Shown here piece by piece: positions 8,310-16,318 of a stretch of DNA of 37,186 nucleotides. Source of the stretch: Cytophagales bacterium (GTDB lineage Bacteria > Bacteroidota > Bacteroidia > Cytophagales > Cyclobacteriaceae); assembly GCA_022360875.1 (NCBI GenBank), contig JAKSBZ010000017.1, forward strand, positions 1 to 37,186, given 5' to 3'. A model generated the notes under the pieces. The model saw only the letters and a program-made list of their open reading frames with translations, did no database searches and was not told the DNA's origin. Each line of letters starts with the position of its first letter. Position 1 is the stretch's first letter. The position numbers and the translations under genes are program-made.

Positions 8310-8681
8310 TCATCCTTTAATCTCTTTGCCGAAAGGCGTTAGAGCAAGGCCGGCAAGCTTGAAATGCTGCAAACCGAACGGAATGCCGACTACAGTGATG
8401 CAGAAAAGCAAGCCGAAAAACAAGTGGGAAAGCGCTATCCAGATGCCTCCCAGAAAAATCCACAGCACATTCATTACAGTCGAAAGACAGCCTCCCGTTT
8501 GCGGATTTGTTTCTATTGTTTTGCCAAACGGCCAAAGTGCCACCCAAGCCAGCTTGAAGGTCTGTATTCCGAATGGAATTCCAATAATGGTAAGGCAAAG
8601 CAAAAAACTGCTGACAAGGTATTCCAAGAATATGCAAACCCCGCCAAACAAAAACCATATAATGTTGCCCAGTAATTTCAT
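8310..8681 (-). CDS. YccF domain-containing inner-membrane protein
   Basis: 123 residues made of two similar halves. Each has a hydrophobic hairpin followed by IGIPFGIQTFKLA...WPFGK (first half) or VGIPFGLQHFKLA...TPFGKEI (second half), the hallmark of the YccF family. It is an integral membrane protein of unknown function. The start MKLLGNIIWFLFGG matches family N-termini. No operon partner is evident; Spy-like and uvrA genes lie in the same direction with gaps of 90 and 190 bp. Confidence 0.93.
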   Translation of the reverse strand: MKLLGNIIWFLFGGVCIFLEYLVSSFLLCLTIIGIPFGIQTFKLAWVALWPFGKTIETNPQTGGCLSTVMNVLWIFLGGIWIALSHLFFGLLFCITVVGIPFGLQHFKLAGLALTPFGKEIKG

Positions 8682-8870
8682 AGCATGAGTGTTTCTTTAT
8701 AAATACTTATAACCATAAGATACCTATAACGCAATGAAATTCCCATAAGTATAGGGCAAATGGCTTTTTCAGCGGTTTAGTGGCTTTGAAAAGAAAAGGA
8801 TGGCGTAAAAACGAGTCAATCCGAGCCAGCCACAGCCGTTACAGTAAATAGTTTTTCTGTAAAAATTCCC

Positions 8871-11447
8871 TTACAGCTTTCCCTTCAGAAAAGCTCCTGT
8901 ATAGTTGTTTTCCTGCTTGGCTAAATCTTCCGGAATCCCGGCAAATTGAATATAACCGCCTTGTTCTCCGCCTTCAGGCCCCAAGTCAATCACCCAGTCG
9001 GCAGATTTGATCACTTCCATGTTGTGCTCGATCACCACTGCCGAATGTCCCTGATCCACCAGAGCATTGATGGAATCGAGCAGTTTCTGGATATCATGGA
9101 AGTGAAGTCCCGTTGTCGGTTCGTCAAAAATAAAAAGAATGCGGTTTTTGGTTTTCCCCCGTCCGTTGCCTTTGCCAAGGAAGGACGCTAGTTTTACGCG
9201 CTGGGCTTCTCCGCCGCTTAGCGAGCTTCCCGATTGCCCTAAACAGATATAGCCCAGTCCGACATCATATAGAGGTTGCAGCTTGTTTCTAACCGAACGA
9301 ATATCGGAGAAAAATTCCATGCTGTCTTCTACCGTCATAGCCAGTACATCAGCAATGCTTTTGTCTTTGAATTTCACATCCAGTACTTCCTGTTTGAAAC
9401 GCTTGCCCTTGCAGCTCTCGCATGTAAGGTGCAGGTCGGCCATAAACTGCATTTCGACAGTCACTGTTCCTTCACCTTCGCACATTTCGCATCGCCCTCC
9501 GTCTACATTAAAGGAAAAATGAGCTGGTTTGAATCCCCGCTGCTTCGCCAGCGGCTGCTCGGCGAAAAGCTGCCGAATCTGATCGTAAGCTTTCACGTAG
9601 GTTACAGGATTGGATCGGGAGGATTTTCCGATAGGGTTCTGATCAATGAATTCAATTTGCGTAATATGGTCATAGTCGCCTTCGATTCCATCCATCTTCC
9701 CCGTTTCTATTGAGACGGTTTCCAGCATCTTTCCCACACCCGGATAAAGAAGCTTTTTCACCAAGGTGGATTTTCCTGAACCGCTCACACCAGTCACACA
9801 GGTAAGAACACTCAAGGGAAATTCGGCATCAACATTTTTAAGATTGTTCTCCCGGCCTCCCTTCACGGTAACCGACTGGCTCCATATCCTTCGAAAAGCA
9901 GGCACAGGAATAGCTTCCTTTCCGCTCAGATAACGTGCAGTGTGAGTTTTTCCTTCATTTTTCAGCTCTTCCAGCGTTCCCTGATACATCAGCTCGCCCC
10001 CGTGCGATCCGGCGTCCGGACCGATGTCAATAATTTGGTCAGCGGCAAGCATGACTTCCTCTTCATGCTCCACTACAATTACCGTGTTGCCCAAGTCCCG
10101 AAGCGTTTTCAGTACGCTGACAAGCCGTTCGGTATCTCTGGGATGGAGCCCGATGCTAGGCTCGTCAAGAATATACATAGACCCGACAAGCGCGCTGCCC
10201 AGAGAAGTGGCTAGCTTGATGCGCTGAAACTCCCCTCCCGAAAGCGTAGAGGACAAGCGATTCAAAGTCAGATAACCCAAACCAACCTGATCCAGATACC
10301 CGAGCCGGTTCACGATTTCTTTAAACAGCCGGCTGGCAATTTTCTCCTCATAACCGCTCAGTTTCAGATTTTTGAAAAAAGCGATCAGTTCGCTTATAGG
10401 CATCAGCACCACTTCCTGAATGGACATGCCGCCTACTTTTACATAGCCGGCATCTTTGCGGACCCGGGTTCCAAGACAATCCGGACAAGTCGTCCGGCCG
10501 CGGTAGCGGGACATCATCACGCGGTACTGAATCTTGTGGGCCTTAGAAGCCAGAAACTCAAAAAAACTATTTATTCCTTTAAAATGCTCGTTTCCGGTCC
10601 AAAGCAGTTCCTGCTGTTCTTTCGTCAGGTCTTTGTATGCGCGGTGCACCGGAAAATCGAATTCATGAGCGCAGTTAAGCAACGCATAGTTCCACTTCTT
10701 CATGCTTTCGCCTCGCCATGGTAATATACAGCGGTCGTACACCGAAAGGTTTTTGTTGGGAATAACCAAATCCGGATCTATGCCGATAATGCTTCCGAAT
10801 CCTTCGCACTTTTTGCACGCGCCGTACGGATTATTGAAGGTAAAGAGATTGACTGACGGCTCTTCGAACTTTATGCCGTCCAGCTCAAACTTATCGGAAA
10901 ACTGCATTCTCTCCCCGCCTTTCACATCAACTGTGCACAAGCCTTCGCCTTCAAAAAATGCCGTCTGCACCGAGTCAGCCGCCCGGAACTGAAACTCCTC
11001 GCCTTCATGCTTCACTACAAGCCGGTCAATCAGCACTTCATAATCTCGCAGTTTCCGGATCTGTTCTGGACGCTCAAGCAGCTCCTCCAGAAATATTGGA
11101 GTCCCTTCTTTGTCCACCACACGTGTGTATCCTTTGCTCAGCAATATATTCAGTTCCTGCTCAATTGTGCGGTTTTCGTGTTTGTATATGGGCGCAGTCA
11201 CTGTAATGCGGGTGTCTTCGTCTTCCTTCAGCATGCTGTCCACCACGTCCGAGACCGAGTGCTTGCTCACTTTCCCGCCGCTGACAGGAGAATAGGTAAT
11301 GCCAATCCGCGCAAACAGCAACTTGAGGTAATCATAAATTTCCGTGGCGGTCCCAACAGTCGAGCGAGGATTCCGGGTGTTTACTTTCTGCTCAATTGCG
11401 ATTGCTGGGGCCACTCCGTGTATGTAGTCTACTTCAGGCTTTTCCAT
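8871..11447 (-). CDS. uvrA: UvrA, C-terminal 90% (separated by in-frame TGA)
   Basis: 858 residues from an ATG at 11445-11447 that directly follows the in-frame stop. This part holds nearly all of the excinuclease ABC damage-recognition ATPase: a Cys4 zinc module (CKKCEGFG, CPDCLG at about 211-324), the first ABC signature LSGGEFQR (about 402), Walker B YILDEPSIGLHPRD, the second Walker A GVSGSGKST (about 553), the second zinc module CEMCEGEG...CESCKGKRF, the second signature SLSGGEAQR and FIFDEPTTGLHFHD. The first Walker A is not in this ORF but in the upstream one. If translated alone, the first ATP site lacks its P-loop. All motifs look intact, so decay is not visible beyond the one stop. 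Confidence 0.9.
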   Translation of the reverse strand: MEKPEVDYIHGVAPAIAIEQKVNTRNPRSTVGTATEIYDYLKLLFARIGITYSPVSGGKVSKHSVSDVVDSMLKEDEDTRITVTAPIYKHENRTIEQELNILLSKGYTRVVDKEGTPIFLEELLERPEQIRKLRDYEVLIDRLVVKHEGEEFQFRAADSVQTAFFEGEGLCTVDVKGGERMQFSDKFELDGIKFEEPSVNLFTFNNPYGACKKCEGFGSIIGIDPDLVIPNKNLSVYDRCILPWRGESMKKWNYALLNCAHEFDFPVHRAYKDLTKEQQELLWTGNEHFKGINSFFEFLASKAHKIQYRVMMSRYRGRTTCPDCLGTRVRKDAGYVKVGGMSIQEVVLMPISELIAFFKNLKLSGYEEKIASRLFKEIVNRLGYLDQVGLGYLTLNRLSSTLSGGEFQRIKLATSLGSALVGSMYILDEPSIGLHPRDTERLVSVLKTLRDLGNTVIVVEHEEEVMLAADQIIDIGPDAGSHGGELMYQGTLEELKNEGKTHTARYLSGKEAIPVPAFRRIWSQSVTVKGGRENNLKNVDAEFPLSVLTCVTGVSGSGKSTLVKKLLYPGVGKMLETVSIETGKMDGIEGDYDHITQIEFIDQNPIGKSSRSNPVTYVKAYDQIRQLFAEQPLAKQRGFKPAHFSFNVDGGRCEMCEGEGTVTVEMQFMADLHLTCESCKGKRFKQEVLDVKFKDKSIADVLAMTVEDSMEFFSDIRSVRNKLQPLYDVGLGYICLGQSGSSLSGGEAQRVKLASFLGKGNGRGKTKNRILFIFDEPTTGLHFHDIQKLLDSINALVDQGHSAVVIEHNMEVIKSADWVIDLGPEGGEQGGYIQFAGIPEDLAKQENNYTGAFLKGKL

Positions 11448-11693
11448 TCACCCCAAAAACTGCCGGGCGTAAGAGCTCAGGCTTTCCACGTACATGCGCT
11501 GTCCTTCGGCAAAGAGCGTGTCGAAAGCCAGAGATGACTTCCCCGAGCCCGAAAGCCCTGTGACAACAACAAATCTGTTTCGAGGTATTGCTACGCTTAA
11601 ATTCTTGAGGTTATTAACCCGGGCCCCTTTTATGATAATGTACTGCTTGGGATCCAACATCGGAAATTCTTCTACTGCTATTTGCTGACTCAT
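11448..11693 (-). CDS. uvrA: UvrA, N-terminal fragment ending at in-frame TGA
   Basis: 81 codons from ATG 11691-11693 (an earlier ATG at 11732 is possible) to TGA at 11448-11450. It contains the UvrA start [20 protein letters not shown] and the first Walker [10 protein letters not shown], and ends with [11 protein letters not shown]. In other UvrA proteins this segment continues straight on with R-MEKP; here the Arg codon is TGA and the next codon is the ATG of the larger fragment, in the same frame. The change fits a single C-to-T transition (CGA to TGA). Alone this peptide would be too short to form the nucleotide-binding domain. Confidence 0.85.
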   Translation of the reverse strand: MSQQIAVEEFPMLDPKQYIIIKGARVNNLKNLSVAIPRNRFVVVTGLSGSGKSSLAFDTLFAEGQRMYVESLSSYARQFLG

Positions 11694-11835
11694 AAACGGG
11701 TACTCTTCAATTTTTAAAAAAGAATTAAACAAGCGATCAGAAAGACAATTTTTTCAGGTGACAGTTTTCAAAGTTCTTATTTTTAACGCACAATAGAAAG
11801 AAAAATCTTTGGGCAGTTCTAAGAAGAAAAGTAAA

Positions 11836-11865
11836 TTAAGCATGAATTACAACTAGATAACTTTG
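11836..11865 (+). promoter_or_regulatory. Promoter-like sequence abutting the CBM9-like gene start
   Basis: TTA (11836-11838), 19 bases, then TAACTTTG (11858-11865). The -7 box is a full match; the -33 has A for G. The ATG of the gene begins only two bases after the box, so transcription would start at or just inside the start codon and the message would be leaderless or nearly so. Confidence 0.5.
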
Positions 11866-11866
11866 T

Positions 11867-12967
11867 ATGAAATCATTTACATTTTTTCTTTTTTTTGCTT
11901 TAATTTCTTTTGAATACTCCTATGCTCAGTTGTCTCTTCCCAAAACATATCGGTGCGGATACACCTCCAAACCGCTTGTAGTTGACGGAAAAGACTCAGA
12001 GGCCGCTTGGCGTCACGCTCCCTGGACAGACAATTTTGTGGATATCGAAGGGGACAAAAAACCGGCTCCCTTCCACCGCACGCACGTAAAAATGCTTTGG
12101 GACGAAAAGAACTTTTACTTTTTTGCAGAGCTTGAAGAACCTCATGTTTGGGGAACGCTTACAAAAGACGAATCGGTCATCTACCAAGACAACGATTTCG
12201 AAATCTTCATTGATCCGGATGGCGACGGCAACCATTATTTTGAATTCGAAGTCAATGCTCTGGGCACAAAATGGGATTTGTTGCTTACCAAACCTTACCG
12301 ATCAGGAGGCACATATTTAAATCACTGGCATATGACTGGTTTGGAAAGCGCTGTAAAAGTGCACGGCAGCATTAACGATCCCTCGGACACCGACCAAAAA
12401 TGGACGGTGGAAGTAGCCATTCCTTGGCCTTCGCTAATGGAGGGAGCGAACCGCCATCCTAATAGAGCGTTTCCGAGCGAAAACGAAATATGGCGTCTAA
12501 ACTTTTCGAGGGTTCAGTGGAAGCACAAAGTTGACGGAAAACGCTACCGCAAGGCAACCAATCCAAAGACCGGCCGGCCGTATCCTGAATACAACTGGGT
12601 GTGGAGTCCGCAGTACGCAATAGATATGCACCGCCCCGAACACTGGGGATATGTGCAATTTACCAAAGATGCGGAAAACATAAGTTCACCGATGGTACTG
12701 CATAACGACGAACTCATTAAACAGCATCTTTTTGCGGCATACCGCGCTCAGTTGAAATTTTCTCGAAAAAACAGAAGACTGGCTACACTGAAAGAATTGA
12801 ACATGGAGAGCTTTCGCATAAAAACAGCAGAGCTGAAGCCTATACTGGAAAAAACACATCACATGTTTGAAATCCGTGTGCAGAGCCCGTTCAGTGGCAA
12901 AGAGTGGTTTGTCAACCAGGACGGTCTACTTCGGTATTCTTCAGAAAAAAACAAGAAGTCATTATAA
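11867..12967 (+). CDS. Secreted carbohydrate-binding family 9-like protein
   Basis: 366 residues with a signal peptide ending near SYAQ. The region from about 25 to 260 has the CBM9-like plan: LVVDGKDSEAAWRHAPW, THVKMLWDEKNFYFFAELEEPHVWG, YQDNDFEIFIDPDGDGNHYFEFEVNALGTKWDLLL, and WTVEVAIPWPSL, ending with a tryptophan-rich WRLNFSRVQWKH and WVWSPQ. This fold binds sugars or their derivatives; in Bacteroidota such proteins are secreted and often act with glycoside hydrolases. A charged C-terminal tail of about 90 residues follows. The next gene, a glycoside-hydrolase-like protein, starts 11 bp after the stop, so the two are one operon. Confidence 0.88.
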   Translation: MKSFTFFLFFALISFEYSYAQLSLPKTYRCGYTSKPLVVDGKDSEAAWRHAPWTDNFVDIEGDKKPAPFHRTHVKMLWDEKNFYFFAELEEPHVWGTLTKDESVIYQDNDFEIFIDPDGDGNHYFEFEVNALGTKWDLLLTKPYRSGGTYLNHWHMTGLESAVKVHGSINDPSDTDQKWTVEVAIPWPSLMEGANRHPNRAFPSENEIWRLNFSRVQWKHKVDGKRYRKATNPKTGRPYPEYNWVWSPQYAIDMHRPEHWGYVQFTKDAENISSPMVLHNDELIKQHLFAAYRAQLKFSRKNRRLATLKELNMESFRIKTAELKPILEKTHHMFEIRVQSPFSGKEWFVNQDGLLRYSSEKNKKSL

Positions 12968-12978
12968 ACGCAAGTCTC

Positions 12979-14079
12979 ATGGACAAAAGATCTTTTCTTA
13001 AACAGCTTACTTTAACTGCCGGCTCGCTCTATTTTTTGCCTCAAACTGGCTGGGGGAAAACGGACAAGATGAATTCCAAAAACTGGATTTGGATACACAA
13101 TAAAAAATGGACAAACGAAGAATGGAGAAGCCGTTTAAGCCGTTTGAAAGAAATCGGTATCGGCGGCATTCTGTTGGGTGAAAACCACCGGCTCTTTGAA
13201 CGACTTTTCCCTATTGTTGATGATTTGGAAATGGAACTTCATGCTTGGATGTGGACAATGAACCGCCCAAACGACCCTGTGGCGTTAAAGCATCCGGATT
13301 GGTATGCCGTAAACCGGAACGGCCTCTCTACCTACAAAAAAGAAAACCGTCCTTATGTAGACTATTATCAGTGGCTTTGCCCGAGCAATGAGGAAGTAAT
13401 ATCCTATTTGGAAGAAAGGGTTGAAAAACTCTGCCAAATGGAAAAACTGCAGGGAGTTCACCTGGACTACGTTCGTTATCCGGACGTGATTCTGCCTAAG
13501 GCCCTGCAGTCCAATTACGGACTGGTTCAGGACAAAGAATTTCCGGAATTTGACTATTGTTATTGCCCAACCTGTCAGGCGAAGTTCAAGAAAGAATACG
13601 GAGAAGATTTGTCGAAAATGAAGGACCCTTCGGTAAGCAAAGAATGGAAGCAGTTCCGATACGACCGCATTACGAAAGCGGTGAACCGGCTGGCTTCCAT
13701 CACAAACAAGCACAGCAAGATGCTTACAGCCGCTGTGTTCCCTCATCCGGACAAAGCCCGAGAAATTGTCCGGCAGTCATGGGACGACTGGAATCTGGAC
13801 GCAGTCTTCCCGATGATTTACTACAACTTTTACGGACAGGGAGTTCCGTGGGTAGGGTCCTCAACCAAGAAAGGGGTTCGCGCTCTAAAAAATCATTCGA
13901 CTAATCGAGCTCTTTATTCTGGGCTGTATCTGCCGGAACTGAAAACTGAAAGCGATTTTTTGCAAGCTGTAAAAATTAGCCTAAAGAACGGAGCAAAAGG
14001 CGTTGCAGTTTTTGATTATAACTCACTTAAACCGCATCACCGAAAAGTGTTTAAACAGTTAACAGCGAGTGATTTATAG
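12979..14079 (+). CDS. Putative secreted glycoside hydrolase-like TIM-barrel protein (GHL10/DUF4015-like)
   Basis: 366 residues from ATG 12979, chosen because it gives an exported N-terminus MDKRSFLKQLTLTAGSLYFL, which resembles a Tat signal with Lys-Arg in place of the twin arginines. The body has the layout of the GHL family of TIM barrels: GIGGILLGENH, LHAWMWTMNRP, GVHLDYVRYPD (Asp163 a candidate catalytic acid), a Cys-rich CYCPTCQAKFKKEYG, and DAVFPMIYYNFYG near the C-terminus. It probably cleaves a polysaccharide in the periplasm or outside the cell; the substrate is unknown. It is the second gene of a two-gene unit with the CBM9-like protein. Confidence 0.82.
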   Translation: MDKRSFLKQLTLTAGSLYFLPQTGWGKTDKMNSKNWIWIHNKKWTNEEWRSRLSRLKEIGIGGILLGENHRLFERLFPIVDDLEMELHAWMWTMNRPNDPVALKHPDWYAVNRNGLSTYKKENRPYVDYYQWLCPSNEEVISYLEERVEKLCQMEKLQGVHLDYVRYPDVILPKALQSNYGLVQDKEFPEFDYCYCPTCQAKFKKEYGEDLSKMKDPSVSKEWKQFRYDRITKAVNRLASITNKHSKMLTAAVFPHPDKAREIVRQSWDDWNLDAVFPMIYYNFYGQGVPWVGSSTKKGVRALKNHSTNRALYSGLYLPELKTESDFLQAVKISLKNGAKGVAVFDYNSLKPHHRKVFKQLTASDL

Positions 14080-14296
14080 ATAAACTCTAACGTTTTCTGC
14101 ACTAATTAAGTATAAATAGCAAGGCTGTAGTTTTGTTTTATTGATTAAAATTTATAATATTTTACCTGCAAATGAAACTTCCTGAACAAACAGCTGTAAA
14201 AGGAAGTTAAGTGCACAACTGTAATTTTCTGAAACGATCACATAACAACTGAATTGCTTATGCAACAACGCTCTACTAGACTAAACCCGTTCATTT

Positions 14297-14899
14297 ATGA
14301 GACCAGTAAACGAAGATTCGCTATTGGTTCGCCAATACATTCAGGGAGACGAGCGAGCATTTGCACAACTAGTTCACAAGTACAGAACACGCGTTTTTGC
14401 CACTATTTATGTAGTGCTTAGAAACCCGACTCTTGCTGAAGATGTCACTCAAGAGTGCTTCTTCAAAGTGATCAAAACATTTAAAACAGGTAAGTATAAA
14501 GACGAAGGAAAGTTTCTTCCCTGGCTCCTGCGAGTTGCCCGAAACAAAGCTGTTGACTATTACAGGAAAGCGAAAAAAGCGCCTGAAATAGACATAGACA
14601 TGGAACCTGATTTGTTCAACTCTCTGGGGTTTGCCGAAAAAAGCATTGAGGAGAAACAGGTTGACGAAGACACAAAGCGGAAGTTGCAGCATTGGTTGAA
14701 TTGCTTGCCCACGCCCCAAAAAGACGTCATTGTCATGCGTCATTACATGGGGATGAGCTTTCAGGAAATTGCAGATGAAACAGGTGTTAGTATCAATACT
14801 GCCTTGGGTCGGATGCGGTACGCCTTGCAGAATTTGCGAAAGCAAGCCAGGCTTGAAGGCAGAAAGCAGTTTCAGTATGAAAAAATATACTCGCAATGA
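14297..14899 (+). CDS. RNA polymerase ECF sigma factor (sigma-70 family)
   Basis: 200 residues with sigma-2 at about 10-95 (DERAFAQLVHKYRTRVFATIYVVLRNPTLAEDVTQECFFKVIKTF, then FLPWLLRVARNKAVDYYRK) and sigma-4 at about 130-190 (LPTPQKDVIVMRHYMGMSFQEIADETGVSINTALGRMRYALQNLRK), with no sigma-3 domain. This is the standard ECF layout. It should direct RNA polymerase to a small regulon, probably envelope or stress related. A 76-residue gene overlaps its end by 23 bp and is the likely partner. The 217-bp upstream gap holds a TAGTTTTG box but no matching -33. Confidence 0.95.
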   Translation: MRPVNEDSLLVRQYIQGDERAFAQLVHKYRTRVFATIYVVLRNPTLAEDVTQECFFKVIKTFKTGKYKDEGKFLPWLLRVARNKAVDYYRKAKKAPEIDIDMEPDLFNSLGFAEKSIEEKQVDEDTKRKLQHWLNCLPTPQKDVIVMRHYMGMSFQEIADETGVSINTALGRMRYALQNLRKQARLEGRKQFQYEKIYSQ

Positions 14900-15107
14900 C
14901 ATTATCCGCTATTTGTACGGTGAAACTTCCATAGAAGAGAACTTGGAAATAGAAATTACCTTGGCTCTGGATGAACGGCTGGAACGGTTTCACTGGGAAA
15001 TGAGCGAGATGGTTTTTTTGCTTAACCAAATATCTGAAAAAAGCGCATTTACAAGAACAATATTGGATTATTCTAAAAATTATCCGATTACGGAAATGAA
15101 TAGCTAA
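14877..15107 (+). CDS. Small protein co-translated with the ECF sigma factor
   Basis: 76 residues from ATG 14877, overlapping the sigma gene by 23 bp in another frame. It begins MKKYTRNDIIRYLYGETSIEENLEIE and is acidic and helical, with no membrane segment and no zinc-binding HxxxCxxC. The segment RNDIIRYLYGETSIEE recalls the start of zinc-less anti-sigma domains in Bacteroidota, where a short helix bundle binds the sigma factor. A role as a soluble anti-sigma or co-regulator is inferred from overlap and composition. A terminator follows directly. Confidence 0.75.
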   Translation: MKKYTRNDIIRYLYGETSIEENLEIEITLALDERLERFHWEMSEMVFLLNQISEKSAFTRTILDYSKNYPITEMNS

Positions 15108-15111
15108 AAAA

Positions 15112-15142
15112 ATCAGAACTGTTTAAAGTTCTGATTTTTTTA
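15112..15142 (+). terminator. Terminator after the sigma factor operon
   Basis: Stem ATCAGAAC/GTTCTGAT with an 8-base loop, preceded by an A run and followed by seven T, starting 5 bases after the stop of the 76-residue gene. The A run also allows use by the convergent yicC gene. Confidence 0.9.
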
Positions 15143-15173
15143 TTATGGCTTCGTCGCAAAGCAAGCAAGTAAT

Positions 15174-16052
15174 TTACAATACGTTAAGTACCTGCTCTTT
15201 TATTTTTTCAAGTTCGTCTTTCATTTGGACTACCAGTTTTTGCATTTCAGAATGATTGGCTTTGGCTCCCAAAGTATTGATTTCACGACCCATTTCCTGA
15301 GAAATAAATCCAAGTTTTTTTCCGTTTGATTCTTTGCTTTCAAGCATCTGACGAAAATATTGAATATGATTGGAGAGTCTTGTTTTTTCCTCGCTCACAT
15401 CATATTTTTCCAGGTAATAAATCAGCTCTTGCTCAAACCGGTTTTTGTCAATCTCTTCCCCGCTCAGCAATTCCTGCATATTTTGCTTTAGGCGCGTCCG
15501 GATAGTTTCAACACGCTCGTTTTCGTATTGTGGGACCTGGTTCAGCAATGTTTCAATTGACTTAGCATATTCAGACAGTTTGAGCTCCAGGGACTGTCCT
15601 TCCTGATTGCGAAAGTCATCGCATTCGCCAATAGCTTGCAGGCAAGCTTGGCGGATTGCCGTCCATTCTTCCGTCAAGTCTGCATTGTCCTTTTGCATAA
15701 CCATCACATCCGGAGTCTGCAAAACAAGTTTGAAGAGCTCGCCCGGGTTAGCGCCGACCTCTTGGGAAAGCTTTTGAAATTCCTGGAAATAGGTTTTGAA
15801 CAATGCGTGGTTAATCTGCATTTTTGCTGTAGTATCCTCTAACCGAACGAAATCTACAATGACAGCCAGTTTGCCGCGTTCCAGTTTTTCGGCGAGCAAA
15901 TTCCTAAGCTCCAGCTCTTTTTCCATAAACAAGCGAGGAAGCTTGACATTAGCGTCAAAAAACTTCGAATTCAGCGCTTTGATTTCCACTGACACGCTGT
16001 AGGCTGTATTTTCTAGTTGGGCCTTGCCGAAGCCCGTCATTGATTTTATCAT
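15174..16052 (-). CDS. YicC/YloC family endoribonuclease
   Basis: 292 residues, usual length. The N-terminus IKSMTGFGKAQLENTAYSVSVEIKALNSKFFDANVKLP and the C-terminal DUF1732 segment FISQEMGREINTLGAKANHSEMQKLVVQMKDELEKIKEQV are the two signatures of the family. YicC of Escherichia coli has been shown to cleave RNA and to affect small-RNA turnover; a similar cytoplasmic role is assumed. In many relatives a guanylate kinase gene follows, but here the next gene is convergent and unrelated. No clear promoter was found in the 265-bp upstream gap. Confidence 0.95.
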   Translation of the reverse strand: MIKSMTGFGKAQLENTAYSVSVEIKALNSKFFDANVKLPRLFMEKELELRNLLAEKLERGKLAVIVDFVRLEDTTAKMQINHALFKTYFQEFQKLSQEVGANPGELFKLVLQTPDVMVMQKDNADLTEEWTAIRQACLQAIGECDDFRNQEGQSLELKLSEYAKSIETLLNQVPQYENERVETIRTRLKQNMQELLSGEEIDKNRFEQELIYYLEKYDVSEEKTRLSNHIQYFRQMLESKESNGKKLGFISQEMGREINTLGAKANHSEMQKLVVQMKDELEKIKEQVLNVL

Positions 16053-16318
16053 ACTACTAAGTACCTGAAAAAACTATACAGGTATTCTGCTTTTATTACT
16101 ACTTGATTAAAATAATAAGGGCAGCTTTTGCCTGGGACATAATTTAAAGTGCTTATTGGCCTCAATAAAAGATGTTAATCCCAAACAACCATTGATCAAC
16201 CCGATATAGGGGATAGGTATCTGCCGCCAGGTTTCGAAATAACAAAAACAAACCCTTTTTTCATAGTTGGAAATGCATTTTCGAAAATATAGCTCGAGAT
16301 ACCTTTTCCGATCTTTTT

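Larger units (their letters stand above)
8871..11693 (-). pseudogene. uvrA: uvrA as one gene interrupted by TGA at 11448-11450
   Basis: The two UvrA pieces are collinear, in one frame and complete together (about 940 codons, the usual length), with one stop between them. Possible explanations are a sequencing or assembly error, a recent nonsense mutation, or a functional split gene with termination-reinitiation at TGAATG or readthrough. General reassignment of TGA is excluded because TGA ends other genes here (folP, the ECF sigma gene, the flippase gene, the CsgG-like gene). Confidence 0.6.

Noticed and set aside
8871-11693. Reassignment of TGA as a sense codon to explain uvrA
   Set aside because: TGA is the normal stop of several genes here, such as folP, the ECF sigma gene and the CsgG-like gene.
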